The notes: generated by a model from the letters alone, not told the origin. 64,000 nucleotides of DNA from Heterocephalus glaber (GCF_000247695.1 NW_004624781.1:11016182-11080181), one strand, 5' to 3'; positions 23,201-35,923 are shown, numbered from the stretch's first letter. Translations and numbers: made by a program.

Positions 23201-26200
23201 TTTTTAAAAACCTCTTCAATAATTTTACACTTGCTTATTTTATGAACCTTCCAGAATGTCCTGTTAGTCAAGCTCTGTGGTACTAATCTTTGTTACTCGT
23301 ATCTTGTACTTAGTGGATCTGCTTCTTGAGTGATTGCAATTTTGGCTTGCAAATTCCTCTTTGCCTTCCCCCCCAGAGTGCTGTGTGTCTTGTGTTGTAG
23401 GTGTGTCCCTATCCTGTGACACAGGGGTAGCGCAAATTCAGAATCTAGAAGCATTTGTGTATTCCACAGGTTTAGAATTTCAAGTTCTCCTGTGAGCTTG
23501 GTTTTAATTTTTTGATTTTTCTACCTAGAATACTGAGTACATGCAGCTCTTCTTTTTCCTTTCTTGAGTGAGGGGTAGAGTTTTTCTCATCTCTCTTTCA
23601 TAAAAGGGGGCTTCGTCCATCGATCCTGTCTTATTCTGCATCTCAATTCTAATTCTGGCCAGGGATGGTACATCGTTACCTCTACCTTTCTGGGAGGGTT
23701 GGCATCTCGGGGCACCCCCACTGGGGTGTGTATAGGTGGGGTGGCTTCTCCTCCCTCAGACCATCACTATGTGATCTGCTCATTTTTTTTTTCTGATTCT
23801 TTTTGTTCGCCTAGCTTCTTGACTTTGAGAGTTTTGCTGTTTTTACCTCTGGTAAGTTTATGTAAAAGAAGAAGTTAATAAAGGAGAAAGTAGGAAATGG
23901 AGAGGTGACGTTTTAGAGTTGGGAGGGGGGACTATTGGGGGGAAGAGTTAGGAGTTGGGGTAAAGGGTTTGAAAATGTTCTCTCTCTCTATATATATATA
24001 TATGAATGTCACTGTTATATTTTACAAACACATATTTACAAAGAAATAATAGCACAGGTGATTGAACCTAGTTCAGGGCTGCTGAATTTAAATTTTTTTA
24101 AAAGGACCTATAAACTGCAAGTTTTTTAATTAAATGCTGCAGGTAAGTATTCGGATCAAGCAAGTTTGAGAAATAGTAGAAGTTCGAGAAGTAGAAACAT
24201 ATTACATAAATATTACATAGGCCCTAATAGTAGGTTTTATTTAGCCTGTCAAGTTGTGATTACCTGATGGTTATGTCTCTATTTCTGTCCATTTTCTTTT
24301 TTCTTACCTCTAACATCCTATCTCTGAAAAAGCAGGCATTGCACTATCTAATCAGGATTTTGGGAAAAAATGGATTGATCCCGTTCTATTTTGGGTTAAA
24401 TTAGTCTTTCCAGATGCATGGTTCATGAAGGCCCAATGGGAATAGTGTTTTCTTGGGTTGTGTGTCTGTGTCTCCTCAGAAACACAGTGATAAAACAAAT
24501 TGTGTGCAAACTTCTGAAGAACAACAGAAAAAAAAATTACTGACCATTTTAGTTAACTCAGAAATATTTCCTGGAAAAATCGGAGTTAATGTGAAGTGTT
24601 TGAGAAATCTTGAGTAGTTAAAGTGGCCTGGAGACTGAATCTGGCCTGAGGTAAATCCCCCAATTACTGTTTACAGAGAAACCTTCAGAATTTTCTCTTT
24701 TTCATTTCTTTACCTACTTTTGCTTACAGAGTGGTGGTGTTGCTTTCAGCGCCGGGGCCCGGTTTGGCCTGTTTTGGATTACTTGAGCTGCATCCCCCTG
24801 CCTTTCCATGAACATGGCTACCCTGGGATGCAAAAAACTGCCCGAAATTCCTGCTCTTTATTTCTGAATGAGCCTCAGGCTCGCAGAAGTGCCAACAAAT
24901 GCACAGGGACTTTGACATTCACATCATTTGCTAAGATAGGTCAATCTTGTCTGACCCTGTTTACACCTGTGGGCTTATGAACAATAGTCACTCATCCTAT
25001 GGGTTTTTTTTGTGGTGCTTCCAAGAAATGTCTCAACTTTGCAAATGAAAATCCAAATATAAATTCTGAAGGTGGCGTGGAAGATAATACTTGTTGTGAA
25101 GCCTAATTTAGAAAAATCGTTTATTGTGCCACCCCATCACTGTGAAAAAATATGTGGTCTCTTGCATTTGTTGAAACAAGTCGGCTTCTGCTTTCTGGTT
25201 TCAAAACACACTTTGCATTTTTTTTCCCTGGGACGTCAATTTAATTCAGGAATGATCTAATTATGAGGCAGTGAATCCAGGCCTCTGGATGCTAAGTGTT
25301 GACTACCCGGGGAGAAGCCCTGGCAGATGGTTAGTTCAGAGTGAATTTACCTTGGGATTGGGGCTTTAGATTGACAGCTTTTTCCACTCAATTAAATGCA
25401 ACAACTCCTAAAAGGCCACCCTGAACTTGCTGTAGACCACCACTGTTGCAGGCCAGGGCTGAACTTGGGAGGGTGTTTCCGGGCGCTACATTATATGAAA
25501 GAAACAAAGCCTGAAGTGCATAGAGAGGCCGGCCTGGGATGCCCCCTCCTTTAAAATGTAGGTATTTGTTTCCTTTCCAGGTCAGTTGCTTTATTTAGGG
25601 CCTCTATTTTGGTGTCCTGTCTGTCAGTGATTCATTAGGTATCTCCTGCAGTGACTCCACATTCCAGAAAATTCATGCAGGGCTTTTATTTGGGGTGCAG
25701 TGTGACCCCTCTTTGTGTGCCTTGGCACACCCTGGATGGCCCCTTGGTCCAGAGAGGAGAGAGGCCTTCCAAGCTGGTGGATGCATCTGCATCTGTCTAG
25801 AGTCGAGAAGCCCAGTGGGCCCCAGTCGTGTGCAGAGTAGCTCTTCCCACTGCCTCCTCTGGCTGGGCTGGTTCACACTCCAGTCCTCTCCGCATGGGCA
25901 GCTTTGACCTCTTTGTGTCTCTTCCTTTCCCTGAGGATGCTCCTGGTCTCCTCCCTGACTTCCTGCTCTCATTCTCGCCATCCACGGTAAAGTCCAGTAA
26001 AATGTTTCAAACAGTGTAAGGAGCCCTGGCATCCCACACCTGGAGTTTTCCAGAGGAAGGGTCTTTTCAGAGGGAGCCTCCCTTCATGTCGTGTCTTCTG
26101 TCCCAGGCCATCCTCACCGTCTGCCCAGAGCACGCAGGTGCCCAGGAGCACTAGACAGCACAGCCTGTTCTGTGTTGTTATTTCTGTTTTACAAGCCTGG

Positions 26201-28179
26201 GGAGTCTGAGCCTGAAATTCCTCAGTCAGGTACACGCTGTTGTCAGCCTGTTATCAGTTTCCTGATTTCCTGTGTAAGCAGTTTGGATAATCCCTGTCAT
26301 ATGTGATTACATTCTCCCCCTTTCCCCTAACATCTCTGTGTAATTGGTTTGATAAACTCAACCTCAGTCCAGTAGTTGGCTTGGAATATACTTTCACCTT
26401 CTATCTGTGTGACTAAGATGGTTTTGAATTGCTCTGCTCGGGAAAATCAGGCTTTTGAGCAGCAAGGCCCTCGGCGGTGGAAGCCAATCACAGGGCAGGT
26501 GGTGTGGACTTGGGAAGGCTGGGGACTTCACTTTAGCCTCGGGTCAGAATGGGATTTTTCTCCCCTCCTGCTTATGTGAAGAGCAGTGTGCCTTTCTCTG
26601 TGTCCTTTTCAGGATCCAGGGAGCATTTACCCTGTTTATCTGTTTGTGACTCCTGGGGCCATTGGACCGACTTCTTGTCCACCTGAAGTGGGAAGTGTTT
26701 GTGTATTCATTTATGGATCCCTGCTTTGTTCAAGAGCAGTCAGTAGGGAACATGAGCTCTATTTTTCCTTCCCCCCCCCTTTTTTTCTTTCCCTCCCCTA
26801 ATGGCACTGCTTCTGAAGGCAGCGGAGGAATCAGTATCCTTTGACAATGGGAATTTTTTGGGAGGGTAGAAATTAAGTGTTTTGGTTAATTTCATGTTAA
26901 AGTAAAACACCAGAGCTGCTTGGGGCCATTGCTTGCTGACTTTAATTTGTCTGATAATTTAGCACCTAACAGAGCTCCAAGGCTTCTGAGAGAATTGAGT
27001 TGGAATAGCCCATGAGATTTAGGAAAGGGCAGGTAGTTTGGGGAGGTGACCGAGGACTTTCCTAGTCCTGGGAGAGAGCAGCCTCTGCAAAGGCAGCGGT
27101 TGCAGAGGGACAGGTGGCTGGCGTGGGGTGGAAGGAAGGCAAGTAAAGGGCACTCATAGGGATTAGTATGCAGAATAAAGCTCTCCACTGCCAAGCTTCA
27201 GAATTTAAGCCTGTAGGCAGTCGGGAGCCATATAAGGTTTGTGAGCCGAGGGTGGCATCATCAGGACTGCACATACAGAAAATAAATGTATGTGGCTCCA
27301 GCATATACAAAATCTTTTCTATTTAGAGGACGATACAATGCAGGCCAAAACTTTACCACTATTTAAATAGTAATTATTGTAAACATTCATTTTGAGTGAA
27401 ACACTTTGTGGATAATATTTCCTTCCAGGGTGCAGATTTTCCCTTGCTCCCCCTTGGGCATGTCTGCTCAACTTCATCTTAGAAGATGGATGTGGACCTC
27501 CTCCTGTGGGCGGATCCCGCCAGTCCCATTTTCAGGATGTTCCACGTGACAAAGACGAGAACATGGCTAAGTCAACAGGACTCATTTCTCCTGGTTGTGT
27601 TGCTAGATTGAAATTTACAGGATGTTATGCCAGGCTTTCCTTTACATGACACAGACCCATACCTTGTACCTGACTATCTCTAGACTGTCACTCTCTTTGT
27701 TTAGATTTTTAGTATTTTTCGCTTCAGAGAGATAGTTTCACATTCATATTGATTTTCAAAATATTGCCTTGGAATATTATTTATCCTGGTTGTGTTCATA
27801 TCTTCATCAGCCCTGTGCCTAAGGTGGGCACCTTACGTGCTTCCTACTTGTCCAGCCCTGTTGCATTTACAAATCGGAGTGGAGGATCTTTCAAACGCTC
27901 TGGGTCATTTGAGCATCTCCAGATGTACAGTCATCCCTAGAAAGTCTGTGTGCCTCCCGCCATGCGGGACAGGTGGAAACAGGACCGACCTGGCCGTCCA
28001 TTCTCCCAGAGCTCACTGGGCATCTCTCAGCGGGCTCTGCCTGGGTTAAAGCCCTCACCATAGACCTTAGAGATTGCTTGGAGCAACATCATCTAAGTAG
28101 GAGGCTCCTCGTCTGCACTGACTCCACCACATCTGTCCCGCCTGCTGCCTGCTGAGTTCTGCTGGGTCAGGACAGGTAT
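23201..28179. other. Long stretch without recognised gene or repeat
   Basis: Contains a short TA run (23988-24003), pyrimidine runs at 26769-26803 and apparently unique sequence. Parts (25240-25520 and 26890-27000) are AT-rich with TAATT motifs and little repeat character. No exon or promoter was found; open frames such as 25673-26032 (minus) lack domains. Confidence 0.45.
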
Positions 28180-28190
28180 TGGAGTGATGC

Positions 28191-28285
28191 CTTTTTTTGT
28201 TTGTTTGTTTTGGTACTGGGGATTGAACTCGGGACTTTGTGTTTGCAAGGTAGGCGGCGGCACCACTGAGCTAAATCCCCGGTTC
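28191..28285 (-). mobile_element. ID SINE with exact target-site duplication
   Basis: Reverse ID: T-rich tail, then 'ggtactggggattgaactcg', 'caccactgagctaaatcccc'. Flanked by 'tggagtgatgc' at 28180-28190 and 28286-28296, a perfect 11-bp duplication, so the insertion is fairly recent. Confidence 0.95.
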
Positions 28286-28296
28286 TGGAGTGATGC

Positions 28297-28879
28297 TTTT
28301 TGATGTTTTGATCTTTCCCAGTGAATGGCCTCTGGTGGCACCTGCCGGCCCCCTGAGAAGGGACTGCAGGAGTTAACTTCCTTTTGCTGCTGGCAAGCCT
28401 GAGGGGCCCCCTGAGCCCAGGGGTGGCAGTGCCTGGCACTCAGGCCATGGTCACATTCCTGGCAGGCTTCTCTTCCATGGGAGGTGGTGGCACCCAAGCC
28501 TGGAGATGAGATCCCCTTTGTTCCCTCTGTACAGCACCCTGTTACCAAAGCCTTCCCCCATTCTGGCTTCGGCACCTTTTCTTCTGAGCTGCATCAGGCC
28601 CCCTATGCACCTTTATTGCCGCATAGGGAGAGGGAAATGCAGATGGCTTTGTAATTGAACAGCCATGCTCCTGTCACTATTTATTGTCTTCAACCTGGCT
28701 GTGTTGGGGGCTGATGCCCTGGCAGGAACCAGGCTCCCCAGGCTGGCTGTGTCCTCACCAGCTCCCTAACCAGCCCTCCCTTGTGGTCCACAGGGCAGTG
28801 TGTCTTTAAATTTTCCCTGTTTTCTGAGTTCTGCTCTGGCAAGCCAGCTCTGCGTTCAACCTGCAGAGTTAAATTTACC
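28297..28879. other. No recognised feature
   Basis: GC-moderate sequence. The minus-strand open frame 28093-28575 runs through the ID element and has no domain. Confidence 0.45.
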
Positions 28880-29230
28880 CGGACTGACAACTGTATATGC
28901 CGGGTTTAGTTACATAACAGCGGTGGCTGCTTTTCACACAGTGCTAATCCAAACATGGTGCACAGGGGCTGGGAGGAAGCAGTCCTACATTTGGGGTGCC
29001 TCATGGGTGACTGGATCCTGTGTCTTTAACAATTTTTACAGCACTGTACCAATTATCTCATTATCCTGACTTTGTTGCCATTAGGTGACTTTTTTAATAT
29101 CTTAATTATTAGGTTAGCAGATGCTGTGTGCACATATGCAATTTGTTAATTTATGCTATTTGAAATGAAATCCAGTTGTTTTGCAGCATATTTGATAGTA
29201 TTATGGCCAGCTGAATCATAAGGCTGCTGG
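28880..29230. other. Possible conserved noncoding element
   Basis: AT-rich and free of recognised repeats, with clustered homeodomain-type and POU-like words: 'ccaattatctcatta', 'cttaattattaggtt', 'cacatatgcaatttgttaat'. Such clusters are common in developmental enhancers. This is a compositional impression only; conservation cannot be tested here. Confidence 0.2.
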
Positions 29231-29597
29231 CATTACAGAGCTGCCCTAGGAAGATGAGTGCCTCAGTCTTCCTATACTGTTTGGTAGTGACCTTGAACAT
29301 CACTTATGCCTCCCACCTCCCCAGTTGGTTTCCATCTGAGAACATATTTGGGCCCTTGCAGGCTGGCAGGGGCTGATGAGGCTGGGCAGAGGACTTTCAG
29401 GGCCGCTGGCATACTGGAGGAGAAGATATTCCCATCCCTAAGCAGCCCTGACTTGTCCGGGGAACTGCAGAGGGGCGCAGGGGTCTGAGGGCCATGGGTG
29501 TGGGCTCCTTGTTGGTTGATAGTCTGAGACTACAGATATGCAGGAGAAGCTGCTCCTTAGCTATTCAAGGAACCTCTAAATATTTTTGAGTAGGTAT

Positions 29598-29776
29598 AGC
29601 AATACCTCAGTTCACAAATGCTTCTCTGTTAGCAAACGATGGGGTTCTCAAACAAAAGCATTCAGCACCATTTTGCTTCCCTTCGCAAACTCCACATAGG
29701 GTGACAAACACAACCAAGGCTATCTTCCCCCAAACTGTAAAACAAATCAAGTTTGTAAACCAAGGTGCCATTGTAC
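29598..29776. mobile_element. Candidate MITE-like DNA transposon
   Basis: The left end 'aatacctcagttcacaaat' and the reverse of the right end 'gtttgtaaaccaaggtgcc' are imperfect inverted repeats. The interior repeats 'caaac'-type words ('ttagcaaacgat', 'ttcgcaaactcc', 'gggtgacaaac'). This resembles the 'acctcggttcacgaac' class of DNA transposons, but I cannot name a family and no clear target-site duplication is seen. Confidence 0.35.
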
Positions 29777-29814
29777 GCCCTGCACCACTGAGTAGATGTG
29801 TTATAGACCCAAAG

Positions 29815-30000
29815 CATGTGACCTTTGGAATCAGATCTGGATTTGAATTGAGGCTCTTGGCTTACAAGCAGTGAGGCCTTAGCCAGATTGTTTTATTTCT
29901 TTAAGTCTCCATTTCTACAAGAGGAATGAAAATTTCTCTTGAGTAGCCTTATTGATCGATTGTAAAGTGATCAGTGTGTGCTTGGTCCACATCAGGGACT
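29815..30000 (-). mobile_element. MIR SINE
   Basis: 'gacctttggaatcagatctg', 'gatttgaattgaggctcttg', 'ttctttaagtctccatttct' are the MIR order in reverse (tgggttcaaatcc, ctctgagcctcagtttcctc). Confidence 0.75.
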
Positions 30001-30949
30001 CAAATGGTCAGACCTTCCTTTCTCTGCTTTTGGACCCTCATTCAGGGTGGTAAGACTCCTGCGAGCTCAGTTGATCGTAGACTAGTGGGAGAGTCAGTCG
30101 GACCATCAACAGGGGATGATTTAAATAAAGGAAAGAAGTAATAATACAAGAATGTCCCGAATTGTCTGTGACTCCTTGCCTAGTGAATGGAATAGATGAA
30201 AAGTTCAGTGAGTTCAAAGGATGAAAGAGATCACCGGGAAATTTCTTACAGAAGTAAATCTTGACCAGTCGTGAAGGGTGAAAAGAATTTAGGTGGGTGT
30301 AAAGACCATCGGGCTTTCGGTGGGGGAGTTCTCGGTGGAGCAGTTAGTGTGTGTAAAGGCCGGTGGCCCAATGTTTGCTTGGGAAACGCGTGAGACTATG
30401 CGTTGGTTTGAAAGTGATGGTTTGCATATGATAAATAGTAGGATAAAAAGAGGTTAGAAGTGTAGATCAAAACGCTGCTGTGGAGAACTCTGAATATCAG
30501 ATTAAGGTCTTCTGTAATTTGATTCCTTTAAACAGGGAGCACTAGACCGACCTGCAGAACTCTGGGAAGCCCAGCAGAGCCCTAGCCCATGCTTCAGGAG
30601 GGGACCTCTAGTGGCCAAGAGAGTTACTGCAGGGCTTAAGAGCGTGACTTGTTTAATGCATACATAGCTCCTGCCAGATAAGCTCCAGTGTAAACTGGAA
30701 GCAAAATGTAAATAACATCCAGGCTAACAGCAGCATGGCTGATAGCCTAAAATCTTATCATTTAGAGTTGCAGAAAGCATTAAAAGCATTAAAAAGTGAA
30801 GCATCCCAGGGCCATTTAGTGATAGGGTAAACTTGCCTGTAAACCTCTGTAGATCTTAAAGACCTCACTGTCTTACCAAAAATCATAATTGGCAACTTTG
30901 AAATAACCCTAACATTATTACTGTTATTAGCAACAGTGGCAACCAAAGG
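30001..30949. other. No confident feature
   Basis: 30090-30390 has a purine-rich L2-like texture but no diagnostic block. 30620-30900 is AT-rich unique sequence. Confidence 0.35.
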
Positions 30950-31150
30950 CCCCATATTTTTTACCTGGCACTGTGCTAATCATTTCAGCTGCATTGTCTT
31001 ATTTAATTCTCACAGCGCTTCCATGAGAATGGCATTGTGATTATCCCTGTATTATAGAAGTACAAAATATGGCTGAGAGAGGTTAATTAATTTGCTTAAG
31101 GTTACACAGTTGGAAATTGTATAACTGGAATACAAATCCAGGCAGTATGG
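30950..31150 (+). mobile_element. MIR SINE, near full length
   Basis: 'ctggcactgtgctaatcatt', 'ttaattctcacagcgcttcc', 'attatccctgtattatagaa', 'gaggttaattaatttgctta' and 'aggttacacagttgg' follow the MIR consensus throughout. Confidence 0.9.
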
Positions 31151-31829
31151 CTCTACCTGTGGTTTTACAAATAGTGTTACTGTCTAGTGACCTCCAAGCC
31201 TTAGGTCAAGATGAAATAATATTCAGGAGACCCTTTGAACAACACACTGACTGTACGGTGGTGGTGCATTTAAAGATATTAACCATGAGAAAATGAGAAA
31301 GGATGTGCTGCCCATGAAATCGCTACTGCGGGGGAATACTGCTTTTTCTCACAATACAGTCTAAGTGAGATGTAATTCCACATTTTAAGTCAACAGAAGA
31401 CATCCGAGATGGCTTGCTTCTCCTATTCTCCAGGTCCCCAATTCCTTTTCTGTGGGAATGTGGCAAGGCAGGATGCTGCGTGTCTCTCAAAGGCACGAAG
31501 CTTACCTTCTGCTCTAGAACGTGAAGCAGTTTCATTAGTGCTGTCATTGATTCACTGCAGGCACTTCCTCTTGGCCATTTATTACCATGGCCTTGGCCTT
31601 GCTGTGGAGAGTGAAGAGCAGCTGGAAGTGTGTTTGTAAAAGCATGCTCCCCAGGGCTGTAGGAAAGTGCTGTGGAGCTGCTGCCAGCTAAGTGAGTTCT
31701 TGGAAAAGTGACCATTGTAGCATCAACAACCCATCCTGTGTGCCCCAGAGCTATGCGCTGGGGCCAGGGCCTCAGGGTGGCATATGGTGGAAATGGAACA
31801 TTAAGCTGGGAGTCGTGGCACTTGACACT
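31151..31829. other. No recognised feature
   Basis: No repeat or gene recognised. A minus-strand open frame (31323-31862, 179 residues) is the longest such frame in the window but lacks any recognisable domain. Confidence 0.45.
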
Positions 31830-31960
31830 GTTAGACACACTGAAGGGAGGCTGGAGGTACATTTGGCCACCACCACTATTTGTATGACCTTGGAAAAATT
31901 CTTAAGCCTGTGTTGAGTCTCAGATTCTGCCTTTGCAAAAGAGGAGAATGCAAAGATGTT
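31830..31960 (-). mobile_element. MIR fragment
   Basis: 'ctatttgtatgaccttggaa', 'aaattcttaagcctgtgttg' and 'agtctcagattctgcctttg' match the gtgaccttgggcaagttacttaac...cctcagtttcc part of reversed MIR. Confidence 0.65.
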
Positions 31961-32439
31961 GTATGTGTACAGGAGGTCACATAATGTTTCTTCACAGTGT
32001 TATGGACCTGCTATTATTAGTCATATTGGTCATGGTTCTCTGGGGTTCAAATGCAACAAAACAGATTCAAACTATCCTAAGGAAAAATGGTAATGAATAG
32101 GCTTACGGAACTAGAAAGTTTAAGGAGAAGATCAAACTTCAGGAAAGGGTGGATCCAGGGAGTTAAAGTGTTTCTGAGTTGGCCTATTTCTGTTCATAGG
32201 GAGTTTGTCTCCAAGAAGAGACCCAAGGGGAAAAGCATGACTTATTCTGTGTGAATCCATAACTACATACTCAATGGTCCAGGCTGGGCCGTGGGACCCC
32301 CACATCCTTCTTTACTCCACACCAGTAATGAGTCAGGGCAGGGGCAGGGTGATACAGTTCCCTAAGGGCCACCGTGGGTCCATGCCTATTCTTGTGGAGC
32401 ATATGGTTCTAAAGATACATCATTGCTTTATGAGTGGAT
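31961..32439. other. No recognised feature
   Basis: Repeat-like purine-rich texture, but no family assigned. Confidence 0.4.
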
Positions 32440-32690
32440 AGAATTTAGATGGGCCGAGCTTTGATGAAGACAAGATTGTGTCGGCCTGATGAGAATGAAA
32501 GTGTCAGAGGTAGGAACTGAAATACTGTATTCAAGAATTCATAAAAGGACATGTGTTCGTGTAGATGGTTCATACTGGGAGGTAGGACAGTACAGATGGG
32601 CTGGGGAGGGCCTTGACGACTCTGCTGTGTTTGGGCTTGGCTGTTGTTTACTTGAGGATTGGGAGGTATTGTTGGCTTCTTGCTAAGGTG
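32440..32690 (-). mobile_element. L2 body fragment (reverse)
   Basis: Purine-rich sequence with 'ggagggccttgacgactctg' and 'attgggaggtattgttggct' resembling the reversed L2 body (gggccttgtaggcc, agccattggagggtttt). Weak. Confidence 0.35.
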
Positions 32691-32699
32691 TTGTAAGAT

Positions 32700-32895
32700 A
32701 ATAGTAATGGCAACAACTAGACTTTGCAAACACTCTTTTACTTGCCAGACACGGCCATAGATACCTGTCTGGTCTGACCTTATAACAACCCCATGAGGCA
32801 GGTGTGAGCTCTTTTTTAGATTAGAAAGTCCAGACTCTGGGATGTGAAGAACTTGCTTCAGCTCTCTGACAACCAAACTTGCAGAACCTAAGCGC
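32700..32895 (+). mobile_element. MIR SINE
   Basis: 'cttttacttgccagacacgg', 'gaccttataacaaccccatg', 'aggcaggtgtgagctctttt' and 'gaagaacttgcttcagctc' follow the MIR order (cctcacaacaaccctatgaggtagg). Confidence 0.75.
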
Positions 32896-33211
32896 ACCCG
32901 AGTCTCTGCCCAGTGAATCACATGTTCTTGGAAAGAGCATGGGGGTTAGGATATGACCTGGCCGTGAGATGCACACGTCACTCATTCATCCCATTGATAA
33001 CCCAGGAGAAGCAGCAGATGGACTCCTTGCCTCACATGTGTGGGCTCTCAGGGAACTGAAGACTATATTGGATCATGGTAGACACTGATGTTTGGGGTTC
33101 CCCAGTTTCTGAGCATGCACTCCTCCTTCTGTAGCAGGTATATCCTTGGTTGAGTGGAGTACTAGGGTAGGGATATGGGTTTGGGTTAGAGATGGGAGAT
33201 ACTGTTATCTT

Positions 33212-33298
33212 TTTTTTTTTTTGTAGTACCTGGAATTGAATCAGGACCTTGTGCTTGCAAGGCAGGTGTGGTGCCATTGAGCTAAATCCCCGGCCCAG
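33212..33298 (-). mobile_element. ID SINE with target-site duplication
   Basis: Reverse ID with T tail, 'gtagtacctggaattgaatc' and 'gagctaaatccccggcc'. 'tactgttatctttt' (from 33200) and 'tactgtcatctttt' (33299-33312) form a 14-bp duplication with one mismatch; its T-rich end merges with the tail. Confidence 0.93.
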
Positions 33299-33312
33299 TA
33301 CTGTCATCTTTT

Positions 33313-34384
33313 GCTGATCATCTAGATTTTTCCTCTACCCTGGGTAGAGCATGGTGGGTCCCTTGTAGCCTGGTTGGGAAACTGGCAATCCAAACTAATT
33401 TGCCTTTAAGCAGAAGCCAGTGCAACATGCCACTTTTAAAATAAAGCACATTAATTCCCAGAACGACTATTTTATGGTGAAGAGAAGCCTGTCTAAATGA
33501 GGGGAATTAAAGGCCAGTGGTCAAGTCCTCTGCATTACTCACACCACCCTCCTCAATAAATCACAATTGCTGAAACCACAGGTTGGCTTTTACTTAAGTA
33601 GCAGCACGTTGGTTCAGGGTGCCGTGTGAGGACATGACCTCTGTTTGCACACTCCATGCTGCATGGAGAGATACCCCCTGCCCCCGCCGAAGCTGCACAC
33701 GTCCCTTAGCTCTCCGCCTAAGGATCTCGTGGACCATTAAACAAGGTTGAGACTGAGCCTGGCCTGCAGCTGTAATCTCCATTCTAGGCAGCCTTTGCAG
33801 AGGGAAACGAAGCTTGAATGGCAGTAGCATTTGGCATTCAGACCTGTAGCACTTTGCAGACCTGAGTTTTAAATACTTCTGTTTCCACCAGGTTTTCAGA
33901 GCAGTTTGAGCCTGGAGAATGTGAGAGAGCAGAATGGTCATGAGCCCATAGGCACCTGGGGTCTCTCTGAAGATGCTGTGGTGGACAGAGTTGTACTTTG
34001 GGTTCTTAGGTGTTTCTTTGGGTGCAGTGGGAGTAGGAGTCCCACTTGACTCCTTCATTGTTTGCAGAAGGAGGCCAAATAAACAGACCCTGTTTGAACC
34101 CCATTGGAAGGCAAGAGGGAGAGTGGATGAGTATTTTAAAAGTTGACACTGTGTTCATCTGCAGAGCATGGGCTTGCCTAAAAGGTTTTAAACACAAGCT
34201 AAGAAACCCAGTAGCTACCCTCATGGTATTCAGGAGCACTTGAATGGAGTGACATCTTCCCATTTCACTCTCTCTCTCAACCATTTCCTGTGCTCTGATC
34301 AGAACTGATTTCTGTTTTGTTTTGCTATGAGGAGGTAGCAGTGTAGATGTGCTTTCCTTTAAAAAATATTAATTTGCCCCACAG
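33313..34384. other. No recognised feature
   Basis: No repeat or gene recognised. The minus-strand open frame 33594-34058 (154 residues) has no domain. Confidence 0.45.
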
Positions 34385-34570
34385 TATACAGTGGCAATCC
34401 CCAAGCATGCACTCTGCCCAGAGTTGCACTAGGCTTCCTGTGTAGTGTTTCTTTCTGCTGCAGATTGTGCAAGCAGAGCGCCGCTACTCCTATTTTTAGG
34501 TGAGGAAACAGAGGTTCAGCGCTTCACCCAAAGCCACAGCAGTGGAGCTGCATTTCGACAAAGGTCCCTT
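34385..34570 (+). mobile_element. MIR SINE, decayed
   Basis: 'tgcccagagttgcactaggc', 'ctatttttaggtgaggaaac', 'agaggttcagcgcttcaccc' and 'aaagccacagcagtggagct' match the MIR second half. Confidence 0.7.
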
Positions 34571-35568
34571 CACTCTAAAGATGATGCTCTTTCCTGGACA
34601 CCAGCACTGCCTCCACCTTGAGAACCCAGACACCGGAGGCTTCTCCCGAATGCATTCAGTCTTTCTTTAGAGACCATTAATTTCTCAGCTGAAAGACTAA
34701 GAATCTTACCTTATGAGCTATTGAAAATCAATCAGAATTTTTTTAAGGGAAGCCAGTGGGAAAATAAGATTCATATATACAAATAAAATATTTATACTTT
34801 GTGTCTGTTATACATAAAATTACACACACACACACACACACATGTTCTGTAATATGCTCATTAGGTGACATGTAGCTTCCTGCTTGAATTTCTTATGTGA
34901 CCTATCTCTCATGACTTTATTTTTTATTAAAGCATCTTCTGATATTTAAGAGTGGGCCTGACCTTATGCAGAAGATGATTCTGTAAAGTTCATTTCAGTT
35001 TAGTTTTCTATATGGCATCGTGTAGCATGTATCATATAAAACAGTTTCACAGGACCCTTGGTGCCTCTTTGGTTAATGGGAAAACACCTTTCATAAAGAG
35101 AGATGGTCTACGTGTTTTCGTGTGTGTTTCCTAATTTTAAGTCTGAGCACACTGATGTCTTAAACGCAAGACAGTTTGATTTTTTTTTCTGGACCAAATA
35201 CTAATTGATAAAAAACCCTTGTTTTTGTTTTTATGGGTGAGAATCAGTTTCAAGAGGGTTTTTTGGGTTTGAGGGACAGATACACTGCAAAAAGGTGCTA
35301 TGAATGTCACTTCAAGACAATAGATATAAATCTCATGTATTCTTTTTATTAAAAATTATAACATTTTCTATAGAATAGACAAGTTGATTTATTTATCCCT
35401 ATCAGTAATATAGGTGATTTTTTTTCCATTATGGATACTGCTAGAATAGTGCTGGATATCTATTCTGCCTTCTGGGTCTGGGACCCTTGTAGGCTGCAGC
35501 CTCTTTTTTTCGCTGGGATAGTGACATTGTGCTGGCCTCAAATGGTCCCTCTCTGAATCACTTTCCTT
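34571..35568. other. No gene; (AC)n at 34821-34842
   Basis: AT-rich sequence with one AC microsatellite. Nothing else recognised. Confidence 0.45.
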
Positions 35569-35923
35569 GTCACTGAGATTCAGTACCCAGCACCTAAAAC
35601 TTAAAGGAGGAGAGGTTTATTTTGGTCATAGTTTGAGTCCTGAGTCAGCTGGCTCTAGTACAGAAATAGGATGGCAGAAGAGCCAGGTGGAGGCAAAGGG
35701 TCTCAACAAGTGGCAACCAGGATGCACAGAGAGGAGGAAGGAGCCAGGGAGGGAGATTTCCCTTTCAGTGACCCACCTCTTCAGTCCATGTCTCGCCTTC
35801 TAACAGCACATTCACCTATGAACTCATCAGTGGATTAATCCCCGAGGTCCACTCACCTTCTGAAAGCCCCACCTCTGAATCCATGAGACTCTGGGGGAAC
35901 ATTCTGGGTCTAAACCATAACAG
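35569..35923 (-). mobile_element. MaLR/ERVL-like solo LTR, copy B
   Basis: Same family as 18270-18644: shared 'aacttaaaggaggagaggtt', 'ctggctctagtacagaaata', 'aactcatcagtggattaatc' and 'ccatgagactctggggga', in the same order and orientation. No internal sequence. Confidence 0.72.

Noticed and set aside
31323..31862. Minus-strand open frame of 179 residues
   Set aside because: No recognisable domain, no start context and no neighbouring exon; expected by chance in 64 kb.
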